Positions 1 through 8,355 of a stretch of DNA of 64,000 nucleotides are shown here, piece by piece. The stretch spans positions 1-64,000 of the forward strand of contig CAXYYJ010000005.1 of NCBI GenBank assembly GCA_964293475.1, in the 5' to 3' direction. Made by a program: the position numbers and the translations under genes. Below the pieces are notes generated by a model, which searched no databases, had not been told where the DNA came from, and worked only from the letters and a program-made list of their open reading frames with translations. The stretch is from UBA12170 sp964293475 (GTDB taxonomy: Bacteria > Bacteroidota > Bacteroidia > Bacteroidales > UBA12170). How positions within the stretch are numbered: the stretch's first letter is position 1; each line of letters opens with the position of its first letter.

Positions 1-483
1 ATAGGCAAAATTGCTTTTAGCAATCTGAAAATGAATGTTTTGACCCAGATCGAGCTTAAGATTTGTTATATATTTTTGCTTGAATTCCCGCATTTTAATA
101 TTGGTATGCGGAATCACAAAATTGCCCAGCACGAACGACATGGCTGCCAGAAATGTGGCTGCAATTAAATAGGGTCGTAATAACCTGCGAAAGCTCACCC
201 CACTGCTTAAAATGGCAATAATTTCGGTATTGATGGCCAGTTTGGAAGTAAAAAAGATGACCGAAATAAAAACAAAGAGATAACTAAACAGATTGATGAA
301 ATAGGGCAGAAAATTCAAATAGTAGGAGAAAATGATTTCCATAACAGGAGCTTTATTTTCAAGCAAATCCTGAATTTTTTCTGACAAATCGAAAATTATA
401 ATCACCCCGGCCAGCAAAGTGATGGCGTAGAAAAAAGTTCCTAAAAACTTTTTGATGATGTATATATCAATTCTCTTGAGCAT
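1..483 (-). CDS. LptF/LptG (YjgP/YjgQ) family permease, 3' end cut by window edge
   Basis: Translating the minus strand from the ATG at 483 gives an open frame that runs off the window edge: about 160 residues starting MLKRIDIYIIKKFLGTFF. The N-terminal 'hydrophobic helix after a short basic start', two further membrane segments and a conserved-looking 'ILSSGVSFRRLLRPY' stretch are typical of the LptF/LptG half-permeases. These pair with LptB to extract lipopolysaccharide from the inner membrane. The start lies 4 bp downstream of the tgt stop on the same strand, so the two are probably co-transcribed, an arrangement often seen in Bacteroidota. LptF cannot be told from LptG on this fragment. 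Confidence 0.8.
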   Translation of the reverse strand, partial: MLKRIDIYIIKKFLGTFFYAITLLAGVIIIFDLSEKIQDLLENKAPVMEIIFSYYLNFLPYFINLFSYLFVFISVIFFTSKLAINTEIIAILSSGVSFRRLLRPYLIAATFLAAMSFVLGNFVIPHTNIKMREFKQKYITNLKLDLGQNIHFQIAKSNFAY

Positions 484-487
484 GAAT

Positions 488-1618
488 CTACAATCTGTTT
501 CTGAGTTTGGGCAGCATCATGGCTTTCCATGATGTAAAATCGCCTGCTAAGATATGATTTCTGGCTTCTCCCACCAACCACAGATAAAATCTCAGATTGT
601 GCAAGCTTGCGGCCATGGGGCCCAATATTTCTTTGGCTACAAAAAGATGGCGGATATAAGCCCGTGAATATATGCTATCTACAAACGATAATCCATTGGG
701 ATCGAGCAAACTGAAATCATTTTCCCATTTCTTGTTTTTTATATTGATGATTCCTTCGCTGGTAAAAAGCATCCCATTTCTACCATTGCGGGTTGGCATC
801 ACGCAATCGAACATATCGATTCCCAAAGCAATACTCTCGAGAATATTCTCCGGAGTACCAACGCCCATTAAATATCGGGGTTTGTCAAATGGCAAAATTG
901 CGCAAACTTCCTCGGTCATCTGATACATCATTTCGTGGGGCTCTCCCACCGATAAACCGCCAATGGCATTGCCTTCGGCGCCAATATTGGCTATATACTC
1001 CGCCGATTGTTTCCGCAGGTCGCTGTAAGTACTGCCTTGAACAATAGGGAAAAGCGCTTGCTGGTAACCGTATTTTGGTTCGGTATTGTTAAAATGTGAA
1101 ACGCAACGATCGAGCCATCGGTGGGTAAGATGCATGGAGTTTTTTGCATAATCATAATCGCAGGGATAGGGAGTACATTCGTCAAAAGCCATCATGATAT
1201 CGGCTCCAATGGAACGCTCAATATCCATCACTTTTTCGGGCGAAAACATATGTCGCGAGCCGTCGATATGCGATTGAAACATAACGCCTTCCTCTTTTAG
1301 TTTTCGGGTACCTGCCAGGCTATAAACCTGATAACCACCGCTGTCGGTCAAAATTGGCTTGTCCCACCCGTTGAACTTATGCAATCCGCCGGCTTCTTCA
1401 ATAATATCAGTGCCCGGACGCAGATATAAATGATAGGTATTTCCAAGAATAATTTGGGCATGGGTATCGTTTTTAACATCGCTCATATGAACTGCTTTCA
1501 CAGCTCCTACAGTTCCAACTGGCATAAAAATAGGGGTCAAAATGGTGCCATGATCTGTAGTTATTTCTCCTGCCCGGGCTTTGCTTTTATCGTCGAGTTT
1601 GCTGATGTTAAACTTCAT
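488..1618 (-). CDS. tgt: queuine tRNA-ribosyltransferase
   Basis: 376 aa, full length for bacterial Tgt, which exchanges guanine 34 for preQ1 in GUN-anticodon tRNAs. Seen directly: TDSGGYQV with the catalytic Asp at residue 92, the GNAIGGLSVGEP substrate loop near 216-227, and DCVMPTRNGR with the nucleophile Asp at 271. The zinc site usual in Tgt (CxCxxC before YSRAY, then H) is missing: residues 308-316 read NGLSFVDSI just before YSRAYIRHL, so all three cysteines are replaced. From memory other Bacteroidota Tgt proteins share this, so it is probably a lineage trait and not decay. A TATCTTTG box lies 17 bp upstream of the ATG. Likely operon partner: the permease at 1-483. Confidence 0.95.
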   Translation of the reverse strand: MKFNISKLDDKSKARAGEITTDHGTILTPIFMPVGTVGAVKAVHMSDVKNDTHAQIILGNTYHLYLRPGTDIIEEAGGLHKFNGWDKPILTDSGGYQVYSLAGTRKLKEEGVMFQSHIDGSRHMFSPEKVMDIERSIGADIMMAFDECTPYPCDYDYAKNSMHLTHRWLDRCVSHFNNTEPKYGYQQALFPIVQGSTYSDLRKQSAEYIANIGAEGNAIGGLSVGEPHEMMYQMTEEVCAILPFDKPRYLMGVGTPENILESIALGIDMFDCVMPTRNGRNGMLFTSEGIINIKNKKWENDFSLLDPNGLSFVDSIYSRAYIRHLFVAKEILGPMAASLHNLRFYLWLVGEARNHILAGDFTSWKAMMLPKLRNRL

Positions 1619-1634
1619 GAATTCATATTTTTTG

Positions 1635-1642
1635 CAAAGATA
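1635..1642 (-). promoter_or_regulatory. putative -7 box of the tgt promoter
   Basis: On the minus strand the sequence reads TATCTTTG, an exact match to the Bacteroidota -7 consensus TAnnTTTG. It lies 16 bp before the tgt ATG. No convincing -33 TTTG was checked at ideal spacing. Confidence 0.5.
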
Positions 1643-1760
1643 GCAATTGCCATATTCTGCCCTATTTTGCTAAGTTATTAATTGTTAACCCCTTCTTTAA
1701 ACTATTCAAAATCAATGCTGTTATTTTTTATCAACAAATACTGTTTATTAAATTTTCATA

Positions 1761-1776
1761 TGGCACAATTATGGCT
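1761..1776 (+). promoter_or_regulatory. possible sigma-54-type -24/-12 promoter
   Basis: TGGCAC-AATTA-TGGCT. The GG and GC dinucleotides are separated by exactly 10 bases as required for RpoN promoters; the -12 element deviates in one base (TGGC for TTGC). It would give a leader of about 30 nt for the glycosyltransferase at 1816. A TACTTTCG sequence at 1790-1797 (one mismatch to TAnnTTTG) is the competing explanation. No activator-binding site was identified. Confidence 0.3.
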
Positions 1777-1815
1777 GGTTAAGGTTTTGTACTTTCGCTC
1801 GCTAATTGACTCCTT

Positions 1816-2937
1816 ATGCCCGATTTTTACGATATCAACTTTTTAATTTACGGCATCTATCTGTTGTCGTTTATCATACAAATGGTTTTCATTTGGTTGA
1901 TATTTAGCAGATTATCATTTTACAAACCTAAGAACGACAAGAGAATAGAAAAACCCGTTTCTGTGGTTATCACCTCTCGCGACGACTTCTTTAACCTTAA
2001 AAAACATCTTCACACCATACTCAGTCAGGATTACCCCGATTATGAAGTGGTGTTGGTAAACGATCATTCGGACGACGAAACGGAAGAGTATCTCGATGAG
2101 CTCATTAAGCAATACCCCCATCTCAAAGTGGTGAATATGAGTCACAGCGTGAGCTTTTATCCAGGAAAAAAATTCCCCCTATCCATTGGCATTAAATCGG
2201 CAAAAAACGAAATTATTTTACTCACCGATGCCGATTGTGAAATAAAATCGAAGGATTGGATCAGACAAATGCAGATGGGTTTTGACGAGAAAACCCAGAT
2301 TATTCTGGGCTATGGCCCCTATCAGCCGCGCAAGGGAATTTTGAATCTCTTCATCCGCTATTACTCGTTTTTTACTGCCCAACAATACCTTTCGTTTGCT
2401 CTCATCAAAGTACCATATATGGGCGTTGGCAGAAACTTAGCCTACCGCAAATCGCTTTTTTATGCCAATAATGGCTTTATCTCCCACTATACAGTTGCTT
2501 CGGGCGACGATGATTTATTTGTGAATCAAACCGCTAACAGTCAGAATGTTAAAATTTGTATTGACCCTGCAACCTTTACTTATAGCGTACCCAAACAAAC
2601 ATTCAAACAATGGTACAAGCAAAAGAAACGACATCTTTCAGTGGGGAAATTATATAAAGCCAAACACAGATTTCTTTTATCGCTCTATCCTTTATCATTA
2701 CTTGTGCTTTATGCTTTATTTGCCTGGCAACTTTACTCTAAATTCTGCTTATACTGGGCCATTGGACTCATGGCAACACGACTGCTAAGCTTTCTGATAA
2801 TCCAGAAAACCAGCATGAACAAATTGAAAGAAAGAAAATTATTCTTAATTTCGCCAATATTAGAGCTGTTCATTTTTGCGTTTAACAGCTTTATTGTAGT
2901 AAGCAATTTCATTTATCCTAAGAATCAATGGAAGTAA
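1816..2937 (+). CDS. family 2 glycosyltransferase with C-terminal membrane segments
   Basis: 373 aa. One N-terminal membrane helix (about residues 8-30) precedes a GT-A domain with VVITSRDD, the nucleotide-binding VLVNDHSDDET near residue 80-90, and a TDADCEI motif carrying the metal-binding DxD near residue 139. Two hydrophobic helices follow after about residue 295. This layout is that of membrane-anchored, processive-type or polysaccharide-modifying GT2 enzymes using UDP-sugars; the acceptor cannot be deduced. The stop overlaps the start of the downstream sigma factor by 10 bp, so the two are translationally linked. Confidence 0.85.
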   Translation: MPDFYDINFLIYGIYLLSFIIQMVFIWLIFSRLSFYKPKNDKRIEKPVSVVITSRDDFFNLKKHLHTILSQDYPDYEVVLVNDHSDDETEEYLDELIKQYPHLKVVNMSHSVSFYPGKKFPLSIGIKSAKNEIILLTDADCEIKSKDWIRQMQMGFDEKTQIILGYGPYQPRKGILNLFIRYYSFFTAQQYLSFALIKVPYMGVGRNLAYRKSLFYANNGFISHYTVASGDDDLFVNQTANSQNVKICIDPATFTYSVPKQTFKQWYKQKKRHLSVGKLYKAKHRFLLSLYPLSLLVLYALFAWQLYSKFCLYWAIGLMATRLLSFLIIQKTSMNKLKERKLFLISPILELFIFAFNSFIVVSNFIYPKNQWK

Positions 2938-3536
2938 GTAGTCAGTTAACACATAAAGCTCAGCGTGATTATGAGCTGGTTTTAGATGCATTAAAAGGCA
3001 ATCGCGACGCATATGCCGAACTGATGAAAAATTACAAGGATAGCTTGTATTTCATGCTTCTGAAAATGACCAACAACGCCACCGATGCCGAAGATTTAAC
3101 CATTGAAGCATTTGGCAAAGCCTTTAAAAACATACAATCTTACAGCCCCAACTACGCTTTCAGCACCTGGCTTTTTAAAATTGCCACCAATAACGCCATC
3201 GATTTTATCCGCAAGAAAAAACAACGAACTCTTAGCATCGACAAACCCATATCTTCCGACGATGACGGTCCCGATATTTCTCAAAACATCGACTCCGGAG
3301 GCCTCGATCCCGAAGAAACCGTAATCAACGAGCAGAAAATTCAGCTCATGCGCAGCATCGTTGACAAATTAAAACCCCATTACCGCACTTTGGTTGAGCT
3401 GCGCTATTTTAAGGAATACAGCTACGAAGAAATTGCCGAAGAACTCGATTTGCCATTGGGAACTGTTAAAGCTCAGCTCTTCAGAGCCCGCGAATTTTTA
3501 TACAATGTTCTCAAGGATTCCCGCGATCGTATATAG
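2928..3536 (+). CDS. ECF-type RNA polymerase sigma factor
   Basis: 202 aa, the size of group 4 (ECF) sigma factors. Region 2 is visible as ALKGNRDAYAELMKNYKDSLY followed by DAEDLTIEAFGKAFKNI and STWLFKIATNNAIDFIRKKK (about residues 20-100). Region 4 is the HTH near 150-195: LVELRYFKEYSYEEIAEELDL..GTVKAQLFRARE. The linker (about 100-140) is acidic and poorly conserved. No anti-sigma factor follows. The start overlaps the glycosyltransferase by 10 bp. In Bacteroidota such factors often have general rather than stress-limited roles; the regulon cannot be told here. Confidence 0.92.
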   Translation: MEVSSQLTHKAQRDYELVLDALKGNRDAYAELMKNYKDSLYFMLLKMTNNATDAEDLTIEAFGKAFKNIQSYSPNYAFSTWLFKIATNNAIDFIRKKKQRTLSIDKPISSDDDGPDISQNIDSGGLDPEETVINEQKIQLMRSIVDKLKPHYRTLVELRYFKEYSYEEIAEELDLPLGTVKAQLFRAREFLYNVLKDSRDRI

Positions 3537-3649
3537 TTTAATTGTGCAATCAGGTCCTTTTTCACGTTTCTTTTCAAATTTAATCAAGCATTTTCAAATT
3601 TTGTTTTGTATATTTATTCCCATTTTAAAAACTTAAGCAACCCGTATTT

Positions 3650-4216
3650 ATGAAAAAAATAATCTTTCTTTTTTTATTGATTCCTTTCCTTTTTATCCAG
3701 TGTTCAACCTTGAAAATTGCTTCTGATGTTGATTCAGGAATAGATTTTACACAATATAAAACCTATAACTTCCTGCCTTTCAACAAACAAAGCAATGATA
3801 TTCTATCGGATAAAGACAAAGCAAAGCTGAGGGAATTTGTTGGAAGTGAATTAGAAAAAAGGGGATATACAAAATCCACAGGTATGCCGGATCTGGCAGT
3901 GAATATTTTTGTCATCATCAACGAAAAAACAGGCACATCCACCTACAACGACTACTATTCCAGCGGAATAACTGTTGATTATTACAGCGGACCCTGGGGT
4001 TATAACAATCCGGGGGGAGTTTCTCCCTACACTACCATGCACAGTTTCGACTATAAAGAAGGAACTTTAATTCTCGATATTTTCGATGTTCAAAAGAAAC
4101 AACTGGCTTATCAGGGCATTGCCAAAGAAGTCTTAAACGCGAAAACTGACTGGAAAAAGATAGAAAACATCATCACAAAACTTTTTAACAAATTCCCCAA
4201 AGAACCAAAACAATAA
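3650..4216 (+). CDS. DUF4136-like lipoprotein
   Basis: 188 aa with a lipoprotein signal peptide (MKKIIFLFLLIPFLFIQC, Cys18). The body opens with DVDSGIDFTQYKTYNFLP, the hallmark of DUF4136 proteins, and contains a Gly/Tyr-rich stretch (about residues 100-130) and a C-terminal 'GTLILDIFD..KKQLAYQGIAKE' strand. Function of the family is unknown; it is an exported, probably outer-membrane or periplasmic lipoprotein. It precedes the response regulator gene by 20 bp, so they may share a transcript. Confidence 0.8.
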   Translation: MKKIIFLFLLIPFLFIQCSTLKIASDVDSGIDFTQYKTYNFLPFNKQSNDILSDKDKAKLREFVGSELEKRGYTKSTGMPDLAVNIFVIINEKTGTSTYNDYYSSGITVDYYSGPWGYNNPGGVSPYTTMHSFDYKEGTLILDIFDVQKKQLAYQGIAKEVLNAKTDWKKIENIITKLFNKFPKEPKQ

Positions 4217-4236
4217 CCGACCAAAAAACCATAAAT

Positions 4237-5367
4237 ATGCCTGTTCAACCACATAGCCCCCGAGTGCTTATTGTTGACGATGATAAACAAAATCTGGTTA
4301 GTTTGTCAGCAGCTCTAAGCCATCTAAATGTTGAAATAAAGACAACTACCAAAGCTCGCGAAGCCATTTATCTGATTAATAGTCACTCTTTTGCATTGCT
4401 CATTTTCGATGTGCAAATGCCCGAAATGGATGGCTATCAATTGGCTGAAATCATTCAAAGCGGATATAGAAACGCCAAAACCCCCATTATTTTTATCAGC
4501 GGCGTGTTCTACGATGAATTCAGCATTTTCAAAGGTTATCGCAAAGGCGCTGTTGACTATTTAACAAAACCAATAAATATTGAGATTTTCCAATCGAAAG
4601 TTAGAGTATTTCTGGAGCTTGATTTGGTTCGACAGGAAATTGAGATTGAAAGGTCGAAAACCATTGAAGCCCTGAACGAAAAAAACTTAGCCATGGGCGT
4701 CATGAGCCATGAAATAAGAAATCCGCTGGGGGTTATCATCAACGTAATCAACCTTTTGGAAGATAATAATATGGATGATGACTCAAAAACCTATTTCAAA
4801 ATCCTTTCATCCGCTTCCAAACATATGAGCAATCTGCTCAACGATTTGGTCGATTTCTCTAAAATTGAATCGGGGTTGGTACTCCTCGAAAATACTACAT
4901 TTAACCTCCACGACGAAGTTCAACTGCTCCTGCAGTCATTCCATATCAATCAGATTATCGACAACAATACCTTCTCTTTAGAATTTGACCAACAAATTCC
5001 CCAAATTCTCCGTGGCGACATAACTCGCTATAAACAAATACTTTATAACCTTTTGGGTAATGCCAATAAGTTTACAAGCAACGGACAAATTATCATTAAA
5101 ATAAGTCAGACTCAACGAATCGATAACAAAGTTAGCCTGCTAACCCAAATCACCGATAACGGAATTGGCATGACCGAAGAGGAGCTTAAAGATATTTTCA
5201 AACCATTTTCGCAAAGCAACCAAACCATTACCCGAAAATATGGAGGAAGTGGGCTCGGACTTACCATAAGCAAACAATTGGCCGAATTGCTCGGCGGCAA
5301 ACTATTGGTTGAAAGCCAAAAAGGAATAGGAAGCACTTTCTCTTTTGAAAACCCCTTCGATGTTTAG
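4237..5367 (+). CDS. response regulator-histidine kinase hybrid (REC-HisKA-HATPase)
   Basis: 376 aa, cytosolic, no membrane segments. An N-terminal receiver domain (about 8-125) has the acidic pocket VDDD, the phosphoacceptor Asp58 in FDVQMPEMDG and Lys111 in LTKP. A HisKA domain follows with His158 in MSHEIRNPLG, then an HATPase domain with N, G1 (DNGIGM) and G2 (GGSGLGL) boxes. REC before the kinase suggests that an upstream kinase phosphorylates this protein to control its own kinase activity. No partner response regulator is adjacent; the hybrid kinase at 6273 is a plausible network neighbour. Confidence 0.92.
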   Translation: MPVQPHSPRVLIVDDDKQNLVSLSAALSHLNVEIKTTTKAREAIYLINSHSFALLIFDVQMPEMDGYQLAEIIQSGYRNAKTPIIFISGVFYDEFSIFKGYRKGAVDYLTKPINIEIFQSKVRVFLELDLVRQEIEIERSKTIEALNEKNLAMGVMSHEIRNPLGVIINVINLLEDNNMDDDSKTYFKILSSASKHMSNLLNDLVDFSKIESGLVLLENTTFNLHDEVQLLLQSFHINQIIDNNTFSLEFDQQIPQILRGDITRYKQILYNLLGNANKFTSNGQIIIKISQTQRIDNKVSLLTQITDNGIGMTEEELKDIFKPFSQSNQTITRKYGGSGLGLTISKQLAELLGGKLLVESQKGIGSTFSFENPFDV

Positions 5368-5438
5368 TTAGATAAACCTAAACAACACCTTTTTCTATAT
5401 TCGTTTTTTATTTCTTATGAATTTCATAATTTTTTCAT

Positions 5439-5446
5439 TATATTTG
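5439..5446 (+). promoter_or_regulatory. putative -7 box for the di-iron protein/kinase operon
   Basis: TATATTTG matches TAnnTTTG exactly and lies 20 bp before the ATG at 5467. Confidence 0.45.
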
Positions 5447-5466
5447 AAATTAAAAGAATCTGCAAA

Positions 5467-6270
5467 ATGAACGCGCTCAATTTAACCACACTTAATATAT
5501 CTATCAGTCAGCTTCTTAGCCAACCGACTCTCCTGTTCGACAATGGCCAAAATCATAAGATTTATTGGCTTGGAATACCCGAGGAAACAGCTTTTCGTTG
5601 CAATACCTACCTCATTGTCGATGGCGATGAAGCCATTCTTGTGGATCCGGGCAACCGAAATTACTTTGAGTTTGTAAAATCAAGAGTTAAGGAAATCATT
5701 GAACCTGACAAATTGAAAGGATTGGTGCTTTGCCATCAGGACCCCGATGTGGCGGCTTCGATGATTGATTGGCTGGCATTCTTGCCTCAGCTTCATATTA
5801 TCTCCTCCGACCGCACCAATGTTTTGCTTCCTCACTATGGTACTGCCAATTACAGGTTTTACAGCATTGGCAGCGATAATAACTTCCAATATAAATTCGA
5901 AAGCGGTAAAGCGCTGGAATTTATCGAAGCTCCCTTTCTACATTTCCCGGGGGCTTTTGCAACTCTTGACATGGAAAGCGGATTTCTGCTTTCGGGCGAT
6001 ATTTGGGCAGCCTTAGACATCAACTGGAAATTAGTTGTGGACGACTTTGAAGACCACACCATGAAACTCGACTTGTTTCACCTCGACTATATGGCTTCGA
6101 ACATAGCTTCTAAAGGATTTGCTCTGAAACTCAAAGACAAAACCATTGAAGCCATTTTGCCTCAGCACGGCAGCATTATCCCCAAAGAATTTGTTATAGA
6201 TGCCATTAAATACCTCGAAAATTTAAAATGCGGATTAGACATAGTTTACCCCGAACTTAATCGTTTCTAA
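5467..6270 (+). CDS. ODP-like metallo-beta-lactamase-fold di-iron protein (probable O2/redox sensor)
   Basis: 267 aa, metallo-beta-lactamase fold of the flavodiiron/ODP branch without a flavodoxin domain. Likely iron ligands: His90, Asp92, Asp94 (CHQDPDV), His159 (APFLHFPGA), Asp178 (SGDIWA), His234 (LPQHGS). The His that ends the usual HxExDH motif is Val95 here; in flavodiiron structures that His is typically not an iron ligand, so the site should still hold two irons. Known stand-alone members (ODP) sense oxygen and partner with signalling proteins. The stop is 2 bp before the start of the hybrid histidine kinase, a strong hint that this protein feeds an oxygen or redox signal to it. Confidence 0.75.
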   Translation: MNALNLTTLNISISQLLSQPTLLFDNGQNHKIYWLGIPEETAFRCNTYLIVDGDEAILVDPGNRNYFEFVKSRVKEIIEPDKLKGLVLCHQDPDVAASMIDWLAFLPQLHIISSDRTNVLLPHYGTANYRFYSIGSDNNFQYKFESGKALEFIEAPFLHFPGAFATLDMESGFLLSGDIWAALDINWKLVVDDFEDHTMKLDLFHLDYMASNIASKGFALKLKDKTIEAILPQHGSIIPKEFVIDAIKYLENLKCGLDIVYPELNRF

Positions 6271-6272
6271 CC

Positions 6273-8351
6273 ATGGAAAATCTACGCGAACTTCAAGCTC
6301 AGATTGAAAGTCTGCAGCGGGAAAACAACTATCTGAAGCAGGCCATGCAGCAATGGAAATCCATTGAAAAGCTCTACAAATCATCGGCACAAAAACTCAA
6401 GGATAGCGAAAAGCGAATTCGGAATATCATTGAAAATACACCCATTGGAATGGCGGTTTCCAATGAAAATGCAGTTTTCGAATATGTAAACCCGGCTTTC
6501 TGCGAAATGCTCAACTGCTCATTGTTCGATTTGCAAGGCAAAAATATTTGGAGCATTGTAAATGGCGAAGACCACGATACGCTTCAACGGGACTACTATG
6601 ATTTATACAGGGGAAAAAAAGATTTGCGCCGCGATTGGCGCCTGATTTCCAAGGACAATACAGAAAAATTTGTTCTGGCCGATACCACTCTTCTTGTTGG
6701 TGAAGATGGCCAACAAAAGGTTTTGACATTTATAACCGACATCACCGAAAGGCGAAATTTAATCAATGAGCTGATTGTTGCCAAGGAAAAAGCAATTATT
6801 GCCAATAACTCAAAATCGGAGTTTTTGGCCAATATGAGCCACGAAATACGAACCCCCATGAATGGAATCATGGGCATGACAGAAATTCTTAAACAAACCC
6901 CGCTAACCTCCGAACAAAAAGAATATCTCGACATCATAAACACTTCGTCGAACAGCTTGCTGAGCATCATCAACGATATTCTCGACTTTTCGAAAATTGA
7001 GGCGGGGAAAATTGAGCTGGAACAAACGCCCATCAATATCTCCGATATCATTAGCGAAATAGCGGATATGCTGGTACTAAAAGCCGAGCAAAAACGCATC
7101 GAACTCATTACTTATGTCAAAGTTGATGTGCAGCACCAACTGTTGGGCGACCCGGTGCGCCTAAAACAAATTATACTCAACTTTGCCAATAACGCCATCA
7201 AATTTACCCCCGATGGCGGCGAAGTAGTGATTTATGCCGAACTCGTTTCAACCTTTTACGACGAAGCCGAAATCGTTTTTAAAATTAAAGACAATGGGGT
7301 TGGAATTTCTAAGGAAGGAATGAACAAACTCTTTAAACCCTTTAGCCAGGTGGATGTTTCAACAACGCGAAAATATGGAGGTACCGGACTTGGACTGATT
7401 ATTTCCAAAAGGCTGGCCAACATAATGAAAGGCGATGTGTTTGCCGAAAGCGAAGTTGGAAAAGGAAGCACCTTTGGTTTTAATGCCCGTTTCACTATGG
7501 ATATGAGCAAATTATATCAGCAACCCGAAATAGAACTTGCCGGACTCAAAGCTCTTATTCTCGACGATAACGAAACCAATATCAAAATTCTTCAAAAATA
7601 TCTGGAGTTCTGGGGCTGCCAAAGCGACACAGCAACTTCGGCCCACGAAGCCTTCGATTTGCTTAAAAAATCATTTCTGGAACAAAACAGATACGACTTT
7701 GTTCTTTCGGATTATATGATGCCTGACATTGATGGATTTAGCTTTGCCAAAATGGTAAGAACCAACCCCTTAACTCAAAATACACGGCTCATCCTACTCT
7801 CATCCATGACTCAGCTCAACCACAAACAAGAGTTTATTGCAGCGGGGTTTCAGGCTTACTTATACAAACCCATTAAACTTGAGCAACTCAAACGAACATT
7901 AATGCAGGTGCTATTTAGCGAGGAACAAATTGGCCCGGAAATAAATACCAGCGAATCGAAACAAAAAATAACCCGCGAGCTTTCGATTCTCATTGCCGAA
8001 GACAATCTCATCAATCAAAAAGTAGCATTGACCATTCTAAAAAAACTGGGGCATAAAGTAGATTTGGCCGAAAATGGTTTACAAGCTGTTGAGAAATTTG
8101 AGTTGAACAACTACGATGTAATTCTTATGGATATGCAAATGCCCGAGATGAATGGGCTCGAAGCAACCCGTATTATCCGTGAATATGAGCAAGAGAAAAA
8201 TCTGAAACCAACCCCAATCATCAGCATGACAGCCAATGCCATGCAAGCCGATATGGAAAAAAGCCTCAGTGCAGGCATGAATGATTTCATCAGCAAACCT
8301 TTCAAACAAGACCAACTTATTGAAACATTATCTAAATTTACCGCAAACTAA
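6273..8351 (+). CDS. cytosolic PAS hybrid histidine kinase with two receiver domains
   Basis: 692 aa, no membrane segments. Order: N-terminal coiled coil (1-45), PAS domain (about 48-160), HisKA with His190 in MSHEIRTPMNG, HATPase (about 285-405; DNGVGI, GGTGLGL), REC1 (about 425-545, Asp480 in LSDYMMPDIDG) and REC2 (about 568-692, Asp620 in MDMQMPEMNG). No HPt domain is present, so transfer to a separate phosphotransfer protein or regulator is expected. Being soluble and starting 2 bp after the di-iron protein, it probably reads that protein's state through the coiled coil or PAS. The next gene begins 4 bp downstream. Confidence 0.93.
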   Translation: MENLRELQAQIESLQRENNYLKQAMQQWKSIEKLYKSSAQKLKDSEKRIRNIIENTPIGMAVSNENAVFEYVNPAFCEMLNCSLFDLQGKNIWSIVNGEDHDTLQRDYYDLYRGKKDLRRDWRLISKDNTEKFVLADTTLLVGEDGQQKVLTFITDITERRNLINELIVAKEKAIIANNSKSEFLANMSHEIRTPMNGIMGMTEILKQTPLTSEQKEYLDIINTSSNSLLSIINDILDFSKIEAGKIELEQTPINISDIISEIADMLVLKAEQKRIELITYVKVDVQHQLLGDPVRLKQIILNFANNAIKFTPDGGEVVIYAELVSTFYDEAEIVFKIKDNGVGISKEGMNKLFKPFSQVDVSTTRKYGGTGLGLIISKRLANIMKGDVFAESEVGKGSTFGFNARFTMDMSKLYQQPEIELAGLKALILDDNETNIKILQKYLEFWGCQSDTATSAHEAFDLLKKSFLEQNRYDFVLSDYMMPDIDGFSFAKMVRTNPLTQNTRLILLSSMTQLNHKQEFIAAGFQAYLYKPIKLEQLKRTLMQVLFSEEQIGPEINTSESKQKITRELSILIAEDNLINQKVALTILKKLGHKVDLAENGLQAVEKFELNNYDVILMDMQMPEMNGLEATRIIREYEQEKNLKPTPIISMTANAMQADMEKSLSAGMNDFISKPFKQDQLIETLSKFTAN

Positions 8352-8355
8352 TTCT

